DNA of 59,372 nucleotides, from the NCBI GenBank assembly GCA_000432855.1, contig HF990867.1:1-59372 (forward strand), written 5' to 3'. Every line of letters begins with the position of its first letter. Within the stretch, counting starts at the first letter, position 1. Made by a program: the position numbers and the translations under genes. The stretch comes from Firmicutes bacterium CAG:822. Lineage in GTDB: Bacteria; Bacillota_I; Bacilli_A; RF39; UBA660. This document shows, piece after piece, positions 23,929 through 33,383 of the stretch. Below the pieces are notes generated by a model. The model did no database searches. It was not told where the DNA came from and worked only from the letters and a program-made list of their open reading frames with translations.

Positions 23929-24903
23929 CTATGAGGTCATCCAAAAATCAAATAAAATATACATTAGTAAAGAAGATATAACCGCATGACAAATTCTTGC
24001 ACATAAAAATGGTAAATATTTAATATCGGTATCACTTAGTATGCTCATAATTTGCATGTGCACAGATAAGCCACCGAACGACAATATCATGACTGTCAAA
24101 ATGCATTTAAGCTTTAATGGAATTGCTTCTAAACTGACATATTTAAGTCCTTGCGTCATTTCGATAAAACCATTTAAAACACTTTGAAAAACACTATTTA
24201 AATTTAAATTGTTATCGATAATTGTCGTAAGGACTAAACAAGTAGTAATGACCCCTAATATTAAAAGTAAAGTATTTATACTACTAACTAAAGAATTAGT
24301 AATTACTTCGCCAAAACTATCTTTATTACTAATTCTTTTTTTATGCATCTCATCTATGGCTTTTTTTAAACTTGTTTTCTCATTTTCCTTTTTACTAGGG
24401 TAATAATTCCTCATTCCAAAACCCACAAAAAGATTACCTATATAATGGCAAAATAAAATAAGTAATCCCGCCTCCTTGTTATTTAAAAATAGAATAGACA
24501 CACTTCCTAAAATAAATAACGGATTAGAAAAACAAGTAAAACATAAAATCTTAGTTGCCTCATATTTGTTAATCTTGTCATCCTTGTAAAGCTCTCTTGT
24601 GTATTTTGCATTCGCTGGATTTCCTGATATAATACTCATGAAAAAGATAAATGCGGTAACTCCCTTAATTTTGAAAATTTTATTCATAATTCCTTTGAAT
24701 AAGTTGCCCATAAATTCTGGAAGACCACATTTAATCAAAATATTTGACAGCACGAAAAAAGGAAATAATGATGGGAAAATATTATTTTTAAACACATTCA
24801 ATGAAAAATCTACTGATTTTAAAATGGTTTCTGATTCCGTCAGTATTTCATATCCGATATATAATAAAATGATCATTATCAAAACACTTACTATTTTCTT
24901 CAT
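23929..24903 (-). CDS. ylbJ: Sporulation integral membrane protein YlbJ-like
   Basis: A 324-residue polytopic membrane protein with the YlbJ/nucleoside-recognition (Gate) signature: NIFPSLFPFFVLSNILI, then SGNPANAKYTRELY and CFTCFSNPLFILGSVSI. About eight hydrophobic segments alternate with short loops, and a lysine-rich cytosolic loop lies near residues 185-210. In Bacillus ylbJ is a sporulation gene needed for spore resistance, under mother-cell control. GGTGA precedes ATG 24903 (MKKIVSVLIM), which is preferred over the upstream in-frame ATG. It is divergent from the YlbL-like protease gene, a pairing also seen in the Bacillus ylb cluster. Confidence 0.85.
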   Translation of the reverse strand: MKKIVSVLIMIILLYIGYEILTESETILKSVDFSLNVFKNNIFPSLFPFFVLSNILIKCGLPEFMGNLFKGIMNKIFKIKGVTAFIFFMSIISGNPANAKYTRELYKDDKINKYEATKILCFTCFSNPLFILGSVSILFLNNKEAGLLILFCHYIGNLFVGFGMRNYYPSKKENEKTSLKKAIDEMHKKRISNKDSFGEVITNSLVSSINTLLLILGVITTCLVLTTIIDNNLNLNSVFQSVLNGFIEMTQGLKYVSLEAIPLKLKCILTVMILSFGGLSVHMQIMSILSDTDIKYLPFLCARICHAVISSLLMYILFDFWMTS

Positions 24904-24949
24904 AATTTCACCTGCTATCAAATAAATCTATTAAAGGAAGGGGTAATAT

Positions 24950-25960
24950 ATGAAAAACCTATTTAATAATATTAAAAAATTTATAAAAGAATACTATAAA
25001 GTCATCATTGTTTATGTTTTAATTTTAGCTTTCTTCTTAGTAGAATTTCCTTATTACATCTCGGCCCCCGGCGGTTTAATTAATACCGATGACAAAATTG
25101 AAACTACTGAAAGCTTTAAAATGTCAGGTTCATTAAATATGGCCTATGTTTCGGAAATTCACGCTACAATACCTACGCTAGTTATATCCTTATTAAATAA
25201 AGATTGGGATGTTGAAAAGGAGGAAGAAGTCAAAAATGATAATGAAACCATCGAAGAAAAAAACTACCGTAATAAAATGCTTTTAGAAGAAGCTAACGAT
25301 ACCGCACTTCTCGTCGCTTATAAACATTCTGACATCGACTATAAAGTGACAAATAATAAAGTATACATAACTTATGTCGATAAACTAGCTGATACTAATT
25401 TAAAAATTGGCGATCAAATATTAAAAGTAGATGACACCGAAATTACTGATAAAAATTCATTATTTGAATACATCGCTTCTAAACAAATAGGAGATAAAAT
25501 AACGTTGGAAGTTAAAGATATTAATGGTGATGATAAAAAAAGAGAAGCCACTTTAATAAATGTCTTAGATGAGCCAAAAGTCGGCGCCGTGGTGACTGAA
25601 ACCTTCGATGTCAAATCTGATGAAAAAGTTAGCTTCAATTTTAAAGATCGTGAATCCGGTTCATCTGGTGGCCTAATGTTGACCTTAACTATTTATAGCC
25701 ATTTAAATGAAATAGATCTAACGGGTGGTAAAACAATTGTCGGAACTGGAACTATTGATATAAATGGTAATGTTGGTGAAATAAGCGGTATTAAATATAA
25801 ATTAATTGGTGCCGTTAATAAAGGTGCTGACGTGTTCTTAGTTCCCGTTGGCGAAAACTATGAAGATGCTAAAAAACTAAAAGAAGAAAGAAATTATGAT
25901 ATTGAATTAGTTCCTGTTGCCACATTTGAAGAAGCTTTAAAATATTTAGAAAATCAGTAA
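24950..25960 (+). CDS. ylbL: YlbL-like membrane-anchored PDZ/Lon-type serine protease
   Basis: A 336-residue protein with an N-terminal anchor (VIIVYVLILAFFLVEFPYYI). A PDZ domain is centred on LADTNLKIGDQILKVDDTEI, and the C-terminal Lon-protease domain has the Ser/Lys dyad (Ser in ESGSSGGLMLTL, Lys in GEISGIKYKLIGA). ADVFLVPVGENYEDAKK completes the fold. YlbL in Bacillus and SepM in Streptococcus are extracytoplasmic proteases of this type that cut a checkpoint protein or a pheromone. AAGGAAGGGG precedes the ATG. It is divergent from the ylbJ-like gene. Confidence 0.9.
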   Translation: MKNLFNNIKKFIKEYYKVIIVYVLILAFFLVEFPYYISAPGGLINTDDKIETTESFKMSGSLNMAYVSEIHATIPTLVISLLNKDWDVEKEEEVKNDNETIEEKNYRNKMLLEEANDTALLVAYKHSDIDYKVTNNKVYITYVDKLADTNLKIGDQILKVDDTEITDKNSLFEYIASKQIGDKITLEVKDINGDDKKREATLINVLDEPKVGAVVTETFDVKSDEKVSFNFKDRESGSSGGLMLTLTIYSHLNEIDLTGGKTIVGTGTIDINGNVGEISGIKYKLIGAVNKGADVFLVPVGENYEDAKKLKEERNYDIELVPVATFEEALKYLENQ

Positions 25961-26023
25961 ATATTAAAAAAGTAATAACTTTTCAAATCTAAATAAAAAC
26001 ATTTTGTAAATCACCTAAATCGT

Positions 26024-26055
26024 TTATAAAGAAATAGATAAATTACTATAAAAAA
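26024..26055 (+). repeat. Upstream repeat of Rpn-type genes, copy A
   Basis: TTATAAAGAAATAG followed by AAATT and ATAAAAAA is shared with 27947-27976. In both places it lies about 80-110 bases before the start codon of an Rpn-type gene. Confidence 0.55.
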
Positions 26056-26130
26056 ATAAACTAAAAAATTATTTTGAGCTTTTGCTTTTAAAGATGAAAA
26101 ACTTTATATTATCTCACTGAGGTGAGATAA

Positions 26131-26502
26131 ATGAAGAAAAAATTCTTTAAAGGAACTAATGATAATATGTTTAAAGCTATATTCACTCCAAAAAAGAATA
26201 GAGAACTTTTAAAAGAATTTATAAAAAGGAGTTTAAAACAAGTTTTAAATTCAGATTTAGAAGATTTAGTTATTTTATCTTCTGAGATAGCAAAAACAAA
26301 TGTCCATATTAAAGGAAAAACGGTTGATGTTTTAGCTGAAACCAAAAATGAAGTTTTAAATATCGAACTTAACAACAGTTATTATCCAGCTTTACATAAT
26401 AGAAATGCATCTTATATTTTTAGTAAATATTCAGAAGAAGTAAAAGTCAGTGAAACATATAATAAATATAAGTTAATAGGTCATAATGACAATCAAACAT
26501 AG
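26131..26502 (+). pseudogene. Rpn/PD-(D/E)XK nuclease family protein, truncated copy
   Basis: The first 110 residues are nearly identical to those of the gene at 28056. They include the fold core KKKFFKGTNDNMFKAIFTP, VHIKGKTVDVLAETKNEVLN with the catalytic-type D and E, and the Q/N-rich YYPALHNRNASYIFSKYSEE. After SETYNK the frame runs into an unrelated tail (YKLIGHNDNQT) and stops, so about 130 C-terminal residues are missing. GAGGTGAG precedes the ATG. The family (PDDEXK_2 / recombination-promoting nuclease) is spread by mobile DNA. This copy keeps most nuclease residues but is presumably inactive. Confidence 0.75.
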
Positions 26503-26544
26503 TTTTACCTCATTTGTTATTATACTATTTATAAATTTTTAAAG

Positions 26545-27840
26545 CTATATTTGAAGGGCTCTTTTAACATGTTTATATTGGTGAAGAGTAACAATAACGA
26601 TATTGATACCAGTGGCCCATACCAAAGCCCATAAACCTATATGAGAGAAACAGAGTATTAATAAAGTGATGGTTCGGACAATTGTACCGATGAGTGTTCC
26701 ATGCATAGCTTCTTTGGCTTTACCCATAGCTTGGAGTGAGGCTGTTAGTGGAGCTTGAACATAATGTAGTAGAGCGATAGGAGCTAAAACTTTGATGTAA
26801 TTAATTCCTACTGTTGTATTATAAATCAATTTCATTGGAATATCTGGAATTAGTTCAAAGATTAAAGTGGCGGGTATTCCTATTAATAGTGATATAAAAA
26901 TAGCAAATTTAATTTTGTTCCAAACGTATTTGTAATGTTTCTGGCTATGAGCTTTAGATATATTAGGGATTAAGGCTTGCGATATAGCGCCAGTAAAGAA
27001 AGATGGTAATAATATTAGTGGCATGACATAACCGTTGATTACTCCATATTCGTTGACGATAAAGTTATTGGTATAACCACTTTTAATTAAACCATAAGTT
27101 AGGATGATTGGCTCTAGGAAAGCACCTATTGATCCAATTATTCTACTCATGGTAGTTGGTATACCAATAGAGAAGACTTCTTTGATATTGCTTTTGTTAG
27201 GTTTTAAGTCTTGTTTAGTAATTTTAAAGTTTTTAGGAATAAAGAAAAATAGGACGAATATTGAAGTGAGTTCACTGATGACATTAGTTAGAACAATAAA
27301 TGCGACAGCATATTCTAATCCTAGTTTTAAAAAAATAGGAATACCGATGATAATGGCAATTAATCTGATAATATCTTCAGTGACGTTTGATAAAACATGA
27401 GGAAGCATTTGTTGTTTGCCGAAAAAATATCCTCTTAAAATACTAGAGATACTGATGAATGGTAAGACAAAACCAATACAAATTATGGCCCAGTAACATC
27501 TATCTTCGTTGAGTAAGTTGTGAGAGATAAAACTAGCAGTTAAAAATAATAAAATAATGATTATTATATTTAAAGCTAGAGATATAGGGATAACTGAGAA
27601 TACTAGATTTTTGTTATTCTTATTATCTTCAGCGACTAGTTTACTGATGGCGACTGGGAAACCTAACTGAGCGAGAGCCATAAGCATGACAAAAGTAGGG
27701 GATATAAGCATATATATTCCCATACCTTCGGTGCCGATTAATCTAGCTAAAACTATTTTGATAAACATACTAATAATTTTAGTGATAAAGCCACCGATTA
27801 AAAGTAAAATAACAGACTTTAAGAAGATATTTTTTTTCAT
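26545..27840 (-). CDS. spoVB: SpoVB-type polysaccharide/lipid flippase (MOP superfamily)
   Basis: A 431-residue protein with about 12 membrane helices. N-terminal LIGGFITKIISMFIKIVLAR and LIGTEGMGIYMLISP, and later QLGFPVAISKLVAEDNKN, LRGYFFGKQQMLPHVLSN and FSIGIPTTMSRIIGSI, are typical of SpoVB/MurJ-like MOP flippases. The length is a little short for SpoVB (about 500). SpoVB moves lipid-linked peptidoglycan precursors during spore cortex synthesis. The nearby comN-relA-dtd order resembles the Bacillus spoVB region, which supports this assignment over a general polysaccharide flippase. It lies between two broken Rpn-type genes. Confidence 0.85.
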   Translation of the reverse strand: MKKNIFLKSVILLLIGGFITKIISMFIKIVLARLIGTEGMGIYMLISPTFVMLMALAQLGFPVAISKLVAEDNKNNKNLVFSVIPISLALNIIIIILLFLTASFISHNLLNEDRCYWAIICIGFVLPFISISSILRGYFFGKQQMLPHVLSNVTEDIIRLIAIIIGIPIFLKLGLEYAVAFIVLTNVISELTSIFVLFFFIPKNFKITKQDLKPNKSNIKEVFSIGIPTTMSRIIGSIGAFLEPIILTYGLIKSGYTNNFIVNEYGVINGYVMPLILLPSFFTGAISQALIPNISKAHSQKHYKYVWNKIKFAIFISLLIGIPATLIFELIPDIPMKLIYNTTVGINYIKVLAPIALLHYVQAPLTASLQAMGKAKEAMHGTLIGTIVRTITLLILCFSHIGLWALVWATGINIVIVTLHQYKHVKRALQI

Positions 27841-27946
27841 ATTAGAATATATGCTTTAAAAAAATAGTAATTACATATGCAAAAGTTAAAAATTGGTGAA
27901 ATTTTATTTTTTGAGATATGAATCAAAAATAATTTTGGTAATTTGA

Positions 27947-27976
27947 TTATAAAGAAATAGGCAAATTGCCATAAAA
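27947..27976 (+). repeat. Upstream repeat of Rpn-type genes, copy B
   Basis: TTATAAAGAAATAG with GGCAAATTGCC, matching 26024-26055 except for paired changes around AAATT. The rest of 27841-28055 is AT-rich and holds nothing else I recognise. Confidence 0.55.
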
Positions 27977-28055
27977 AACAAATGATAAAACGGTATTTTA
28001 CTTTTTTGATTTGTTAAAAACTTTTCTATATATTATCTTTTCGAAAGGAGAGATT

Positions 28056-28812
28056 ATGAAGAAAAAGTTTTTTAAAGGTACTAATGATAATATGTTTAAA
28101 GCAATATTTACCCCTAAAAAGAATAGAACGCTTTTGAAAGAATTTTTAAAAAGAAGTTTAAAAGAGGTTACTTCTATTAATCTTGACGATTTAATAATTT
28201 TATCTTCCGAAATAGCTAAGACTAATGTTCATATTAAAGGGAAAACTGTTGATGTTTTGGCGGAAACCAAAAATGAAGTTTTAAATATTGAACTTAACAA
28301 TAGTTATTATCCAGCTTTACATAATAGAAATGCATCCTATATTTTTAGTAAATATTCAGAAGAAGTAAAAGTCAGTGAAACATATAATAAAATGAAAATG
28401 TTTATTCAAATTAATTTAACCAAAGGTTTAAGTAAAGATTATCCATCATTAGAGATATATACATTAAAAGGCGAAAAATCAAATAAGAAATATATTGATA
28501 ATTTAATCATACTAGAATTTAATATAGATAAAATAAAAGATGAATGGTATAATGGCATTAGTGAATATAACTTTGTAGCTGCTTTAGATTTAGAAGGTGA
28601 AGAGTTAGATAAGATATGATCAGAATCAAAAGTTTACAGAATTTATGTCAGCCAAAGAGGAAGAAGAAAAACTTAAGAAAACACTTATCGAAGATGCGAA
28701 AAAAGAGGGTAAAATTGAAATAGCTAAAAACATGTTGGAAAACAAAATGGATTTAAAGTTAATTTCGAAATTAACTGAACTTTCAATTTCAGAAATTGAA
28801 GCATTAAAATAA
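28056..28812 (+). pseudogene. Rpn/PD-(D/E)XK nuclease family protein, frameshifted
   Basis: The frame from ATG 28056 (AAGGAG upstream) encodes the nuclease core KKKFFKGTNDNMFKAIFTP, KTVDVLAETKNEVLN and MKMFIQINLTKGL. It stops with TGA at 28617-28619 just after DLEGEELDKI. One frame over, the C-terminus continues (DQNQKFTEFMSAKEEEE, KKEGKIEIAKNMLENKMDL, LTELSISEIEALK) to TAA at 28810-28812. The related gene at 35376 has the same order uninterrupted, so a single-base loss near 28617 broke this copy. The C-terminal helix (ISKLT..SISEIEALK) is the family's DNA-binding-like tail. Confidence 0.82.
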
Positions 28813-28840
28813 GAGCGTTGGTTTACGCTCTTTTAGTTTT
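28811..28840. terminator. Bidirectional terminator
   Basis: AAGAGCGT (28811-28818) pairs with ACGCTCTT (28825-28832), followed by TTAGTTTTTTT. It overlaps the ends of the convergent genes. Confidence 0.8.
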
Positions 28841-29215
28841 TTTGGCTAATTTTTTAGCACGCTCAATATCTTCTTTTATTTCTTGTTCTTTTAAGTAGTC
28901 TGGGTTTGGATTATCCTTCATTTGTTCTAAATATAATTCATAAAGTATTTCATATTCTTCAGGGGTTATAGCTTCTCCAAAATAAAAATTTATTGTATTA
29001 AAATCGTCGCCTGTAATTGGATTATCTTCTATGATTATTGGTTCAATATTGGTACACTGAATTACTGGTGTTTCAGTTGGAATTATATTTAGTTCATAAT
29101 AGTTTGGACAAGTAATGAAAAATGTCGTGGGTTTTGTGATTATAGTGAATTCTCTTTCGCTAAAAACGGCATAATCTTTTTCTTGTTCATTATTATTTAT
29201 TTTAATTTGAAACAT
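28823..29215 (-). CDS. Hypothetical acidic protein
   Basis: A 130-residue soluble protein. The N-terminal half is beta-rich (MFQIKINNNEQEKDYAVFSE, TFFITCPNYYEL), with a run of proline/isoleucine (IIPTETPVIQCTNIEPIIIE). The C-terminal third is a charged helix (ITPEEYEILYELYLEQMKDN, then a lysine-rich end). There is no signal peptide or membrane helix. GGAGATGATAAA precedes the ATG. It is alone on the minus strand between the broken Rpn gene and comN. No family is recognised. Confidence 0.65.
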   Translation of the reverse strand: MFQIKINNNEQEKDYAVFSEREFTIITKPTTFFITCPNYYELNIIPTETPVIQCTNIEPIIIEDNPITGDDFNTINFYFGEAITPEEYEILYELYLEQMKDNPNPDYLKEQEIKEDIERAKKLAKKTKRA

Positions 29216-29356
29216 TTTATCATCTCCTTTAATGCTTAATTATAAAAGCACCTTTATATGAAAAATGCAATAATTAAAATGTTAATTTTTGGTAAGAGTC
29301 TTTAAAATTAAGTAAAATTAATATATAATGGTTATATATAAAGGGGATGATGAGGC

Positions 29357-29629
29357 ATGGATATAGAATTTAATTCTTTAGAGGAGTTATATAACCGTTT
29401 AAGACCAGCTTTAAATGCGAAGATGAGTGAGCTTACAGCTAATGGTTATGGGTATTTAAAACCGGAAGATATATGGAATTATTTGAAAGAGAGAAAATGG
29501 AAAAATAGCCATGATTTAATGCTTAGTGATATGGTAAGTGATATTTTAAATAGTGATAATGCACTTATTGATGATTATTTCAAAGAAAAAATAAATGAGA
29601 AAAACCGAAAAGTTTATTTAGATATTTAA
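29357..29629 (+). CDS. comN: ComN-family post-transcriptional regulator
   Basis: A 90-residue protein with the ComN (PF13797-type) pattern: LYNRLRPALNAKMSELTANG, YGYLKPEDIWNYLKERKWK and LSDMVSDILNSDNALIDDYF. In Bacillus, ComN promotes accumulation of the comE late-competence message and sits at the division site. Here it begins the comN-relA-dtd block, 12 bases before relA. In Bacillus the equivalent gene (yrzD) also lies near spoVB and relA. GGGGATGATGAGGC precedes the ATG. Presence of a secretion ATPase and pseudopilins nearby in the window is compatible with some DNA-uptake capacity, but competence itself is not shown. Confidence 0.85.
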   Translation: MDIEFNSLEELYNRLRPALNAKMSELTANGYGYLKPEDIWNYLKERKWKNSHDLMLSDMVSDILNSDNALIDDYFKEKINEKNRKVYLDI

Positions 29630-29641
29630 GAAGGTGATAAG

Positions 29642-31807
29642 ATGAGTAAACATCAAAAAGATTTGACTATCGAAAAATTAATGGATAAAATTAAAACTTA
29701 TATTACCGATGAAAATGAATTATCTGTTATCGATAAAGCTTATAAATATGCTTACGAAAAACATTTTGGTCAGAAGCGGTTAACAGGTGAGGAGTATATT
29801 ATTCATCCACTTAATGTCGCATATATTTTAACGAGAATTAGTGCGGATTATGAAACTTTATCAGCAGCTTTACTTCATGATGTAGTGGAAGACTGTGGTG
29901 TTTCGGTTAGTGAGATAGAAGAAAATTTTGGACACAACATTGCTATTTTAGTTGATGGAGTTACAAAGATTAATAAACTTAACTTATCTGGTACAACAGA
30001 AGCTTTAATTAATAATCAAAGAAAGATATTAGTTGGTCTTTCAGAAGATGTCAGGGTTATTATTATAAAATTAGCTGATAGACTTAATAACATGCAGACG
30101 TTATTTGTTCATAGTGAGAAGAAACAAAAGGAAACAGCTAGGGAAACATTGGATATTTTGACACCGATTGCGGATAGACTTGGTATTAATAGTATTAAAC
30201 AAGATTTAGAAGAACTTTGCTTACGTTATTTAAAACCTGATGAATATTATGATATTGTTGAGAAGTTAAATGCGACAAAAGCTGAACGTGATAACAGTGT
30301 GGCTAAAATGATCGAAAGTGTTTCAGAACTTTTAAACAAACACGATATTAAACATGAGATTTTTGGACGTTCTAAAAGTATTTACAGTATTCATAAAAAA
30401 CTAGAAAAGGGTAAAAGATTTAGTGAAATTTATGATTTATTAGCCCTTAGAATACTAGTTGATACAGAGCAAGACTGTTATCAAGCTTTGGGGATTATTC
30501 ATTCTAAATTTAGACCAAAACCAAAACGTTTTAAAGATTATATTGCGATGCCGAAGACCAATATGTATCAGTCTTTACATACAACAGTTTTTGGAATTGA
30601 TGGTCAATTATATGAAATTCAAATTAGAACTTATGAGATGGATAGGGTAGCGGAATATGGTATTGCTTCTCACTGGTCTTATAAGGAAAAAGGTTCAGTT
30701 AAAGCAGTTATGCAAAATGAGATGGAACAAAAATTACAGTTCTTTAGAGCTATTATGGATTTGAAAAAAGAACAAGAAAATCCAGAAGATTTTGTAAATA
30801 CAGTTAAAGAAGAGGTTTTCCATAATACGATTTATGTATTCACACCACTTGGAGATGTTATTGAACTTCCTAATGGTTCGACACCAGTTGATTTTGCATA
30901 TAAAGTACATACAAATGTCGGAGATAAGACAACGGGAGCTATTGTTAATTCTAATATGGTGCCACTTGATTATAAGCTTAAAAGTGATGATATTGTTAAG
31001 ATTATTACAAATAATAATTCGGCTGGGCCAAGTAGAGAATGGCTTAACTTTGTTCAGACAACACATGCGAAAAATAAGATAAAATCGTTTTTTAACCGAG
31101 TTAATAAAGAAGAAAATTTGAAAAAGGGTGAAGAAATTTTAAGCAAGGAATTACGTAAGCAAAAAATTAGTAATGATGAGTTTTTCGATGAAGAAAAATT
31201 TAAAAAATTGCTTAGTGATTTAAAGTTTAATTCGGCTAATGAACTTTATGGTAATTTAGGTAGTGGTAAAATTTCTATCAATACGGTTATGGATAACTTC
31301 TTAAAGAAAGAAGTTTCTAAAGAAGAAAAAATTCTTGAGAAAGCGGCTAAAGGAAGTCAAAAACAAAGTTCTAGCAACAGTTTAATTGGTGTGGCTGGTA
31401 TCGATGATATTAAGGTTAATTTAGCTTCTTGTTGTAATCCAGTGCCGGGGGATAGAATTGTTGGTTATATTACTAAGGGATATGGTATTACGGTTCATAG
31501 AATGGTTTGTCCAAATGTGTCTAATTTAGATGAAAGATTAATCGAGGTTAAATGGAATACTGATAGTAGTAAACTTCCAACAAATATTCTAGTTAGATCT
31601 AATAGTGATAATAATTCACTTATCAATATTATTTCGAAAGCGGCTAATAATGATATTCCGGTTAGAAGATTTAATAGCCACCGTTCTAAGGAAGACGATG
31701 CGATTGAAATGACAGTGCTTGTTAATAATAAAGAACAACTTTTAAAGCTTATGAATGATATTAAAATGATTCCTGAAGTTACAGATGTCGAAAGGTTAAT
31801 CAAATGA
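29642..31807 (+). CDS. relA: Bifunctional (p)ppGpp synthetase/hydrolase RelA/SpoT (Rel)
   Basis: A 721-residue long RSH enzyme that makes and degrades the stringent-response alarmone (p)ppGpp. The N-terminal hydrolase domain has the metal site ALLHDVVEDCG (His79, Asp80) and IKLADRLNNM. The synthetase domain has GRSKSIYSIHKKLEKG, FKDYIAMPKTNMYQSLHTTV and YEIQIRT. A TGS domain (IYVFTPLGDVIELPNGSTPV), a conserved-cysteine domain (VNLASCCNPVPGD, GITVHRMVCPN) and a C-terminal ACT domain follow. Both catalytic halves look intact. AAGGTGAT precedes the ATG, and the stop overlaps dtd (ATGA). Confidence 0.97.
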   Translation: MSKHQKDLTIEKLMDKIKTYITDENELSVIDKAYKYAYEKHFGQKRLTGEEYIIHPLNVAYILTRISADYETLSAALLHDVVEDCGVSVSEIEENFGHNIAILVDGVTKINKLNLSGTTEALINNQRKILVGLSEDVRVIIIKLADRLNNMQTLFVHSEKKQKETARETLDILTPIADRLGINSIKQDLEELCLRYLKPDEYYDIVEKLNATKAERDNSVAKMIESVSELLNKHDIKHEIFGRSKSIYSIHKKLEKGKRFSEIYDLLALRILVDTEQDCYQALGIIHSKFRPKPKRFKDYIAMPKTNMYQSLHTTVFGIDGQLYEIQIRTYEMDRVAEYGIASHWSYKEKGSVKAVMQNEMEQKLQFFRAIMDLKKEQENPEDFVNTVKEEVFHNTIYVFTPLGDVIELPNGSTPVDFAYKVHTNVGDKTTGAIVNSNMVPLDYKLKSDDIVKIITNNNSAGPSREWLNFVQTTHAKNKIKSFFNRVNKEENLKKGEEILSKELRKQKISNDEFFDEEKFKKLLSDLKFNSANELYGNLGSGKISINTVMDNFLKKEVSKEEKILEKAAKGSQKQSSSNSLIGVAGIDDIKVNLASCCNPVPGDRIVGYITKGYGITVHRMVCPNVSNLDERLIEVKWNTDSSKLPTNILVRSNSDNNSLINIISKAANNDIPVRRFNSHRSKEDDAIEMTVLVNNKEQLLKLMNDIKMIPEVTDVERLIK

Positions 31808-32259
31808 GAATATTAGTTCAAAGAAGTTTAAAATCTAGTGTATCGGTGGATGGAAAGACAATCGGTAAGATTGATCGTGGTTTAGTTTTATTAGTAGGGT
31901 TTACTTATGGTGATAGTGAAAAAGAGATAGATTATTTAATTAATAAGGTTTTACATTTACGAATTTTTGATGATGAAAATGGTGTTATGAATAAATCTAT
32001 TTTAGATGTTGGTGGTTCTATTTTAAGCGTTTCACAATTTACTCTTTATGCGGATACAAAAAAAGGAAATAGACCAAGTTATGTTAAAGCATTAGATAGT
32101 ATAAATGCTGTAAAATTATATAAAATATTTAATGAGAGATTAAGTAAATATGTTAAAGTTGAAACTGGTAAGTTTGGTGCGGAGATGAAGGTTAATATTA
32201 CAAATGATGGACCTATAACAATTCTTTTGGAAAAGGGGTGCGCGGATGATAAAAAATAG
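31804..32259 (+). CDS. dtd: D-aminoacyl-tRNA deacylase
   Basis: A 151-residue enzyme that hydrolyses D-amino acids from mischarged tRNA. Both Dtd signatures are present: the active-site GGSILSVSQFTLYADTKKGN and the C-terminal TGKFGAEMKVNITNDGPITI with the cis Gly-Pro-type loop (here NDGPIT). The length is normal. The start ATG overlaps the relA stop by four bases, and the gene overlaps the next permease gene by 14 bases, so all three are one operon. The relA-dtd order is conserved in Bacilli. Confidence 0.96.
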   Translation: MRILVQRSLKSSVSVDGKTIGKIDRGLVLLVGFTYGDSEKEIDYLINKVLHLRIFDDENGVMNKSILDVGGSILSVSQFTLYADTKKGNRPSYVKALDSINAVKLYKIFNERLSKYVKVETGKFGAEMKVNITNDGPITILLEKGCADDKK

Positions 32260-33313
32260 AATAGATTTTAAATTAGTCAATGTTGTATTATTTGTTTTAG
32301 CGGTATATTTAGTTTATCAAGCTAGAGATTTTTGGCTTGGAGCTGTAAGTGTGATATTTAAGATTTTACTACCATTTTTAATAGCTTTTGCAATTGCATA
32401 TGCTTTTTATCCAATTGTTAAAAAACTTACTGATAGAAATGTTCCTAAAGCTTTAGCGATGCTTTTAGTGGTTGGGGGAGCAGTTGGAATTATTGGTTTG
32501 ATTTTAGCATTAATTACACCGACAATTATGTCACAACTTACAAGCTTATTCAATGGAATTATTTCTTTCCTAAGAGAATTGTCGTCCGATTACAATATTA
32601 ATTTTAGAGATATTCAAAACACTTTATCGACAAGTTTTAATGACACTTTAGAAAAACTCGGTACTTATATTTCTAATGGGGCTTTAAGTTTTATTGGAGT
32701 ATCGATAGATTATATTTCTAAAATATTTATTATCTTAGCAGCTTTTGTCTATTTCTTAGCTGACATGGATAAGATTAGGAATTTTATTAAGGAATATTTA
32801 TCACATAAGTCTAAAAAAATTTATAATTATGTGGCAACTATCGATGATGAGATGAGAAAGTATATAGTTGGTTTTATGAAAATTGTAGTTATTTCATTTT
32901 TTGAATATACGATCACTTATACTTTGATTGGGCATCCGAATGCTTTGATGCTTGGAACATTAGCGGCTTTAGGTAATTTAATTCCTTATTTTGGAGGAAT
33001 TATTACAAATATTGTGGCGGCAGTTACGGCATTTGTGATAAGTCCGGCTTTATTTATTAAAACATGTATTGTCTTTATTGTCTTTTCAGCGGTTGATGGA
33101 TATATAATTAATCCATTTGTATATGGTAATAGTAATCAAGTTCATCCACTTGTCGTTATTGTTTCAGTGTTTGCGGGTGGTATATTATTTGGTGTACTTG
33201 GAATTGTAATTTCACTTCCAGTAGCGATTATTATTATTGCAACCTTTAAATATTTTAAAAAGGATATTATGAATATTAATAAAAAAAGAAAAAGATATAA
33301 AATTATTAGATAA
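32246..33313 (+). CDS. AI-2E/YtvI/PerM-family permease
   Basis: A 355-residue membrane protein of the AI-2E transporter family. The N-terminal helices include LLPFLIAFAIAYAFYPIV. The long central amphipathic region (FNGIISFLRELSSDYNINF through YLADMDKIRNFI-like) leads to the conserved C-terminal block LGTLAALGNLIPYFGGIITN, VDGYIINPFVYGNSNQVHPL and GILFGVLGIVISLPVAI. The family includes ion/Na+ transporters and sporulation-linked YtvI. Substrate is uncertain. AAGGGGTG lies inside the end of dtd. It is the last gene before the proS T-box. Confidence 0.9.
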   Translation: MIKNRIDFKLVNVVLFVLAVYLVYQARDFWLGAVSVIFKILLPFLIAFAIAYAFYPIVKKLTDRNVPKALAMLLVVGGAVGIIGLILALITPTIMSQLTSLFNGIISFLRELSSDYNINFRDIQNTLSTSFNDTLEKLGTYISNGALSFIGVSIDYISKIFIILAAFVYFLADMDKIRNFIKEYLSHKSKKIYNYVATIDDEMRKYIVGFMKIVVISFFEYTITYTLIGHPNALMLGTLAALGNLIPYFGGIITNIVAAVTAFVISPALFIKTCIVFIVFSAVDGYIINPFVYGNSNQVHPLVVIVSVFAGGILFGVLGIVISLPVAIIIIATFKYFKKDIMNINKKRKRYKIIR

Positions 33314-33383
33314 ATTTTAATTTTATGCATATAATACTTTGACAAGGATAATATAAATGTGTTAATATTGTTTTATAAATTGA

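Noticed and set aside
26000..28100. Replication origin at the skew change
   Set aside because: No dnaA, dnaN or clear DnaA-box cluster is visible, and several genes to the left run against the expected leading direction. An inversion fits as well.
30734..31082. Alternative-frame open frames inside relA
   Set aside because: They overlap a complete, conserved Rel protein and have no ribosome binding sites. They are chance frames in an AT-rich gene.
33142..33345. Minus-strand hydrophobic small frame at the end of the AI-2E-family gene
   Set aside because: Its hydrophobicity mirrors the T-rich complement of the membrane gene. No ribosome binding site or terminator supports it.
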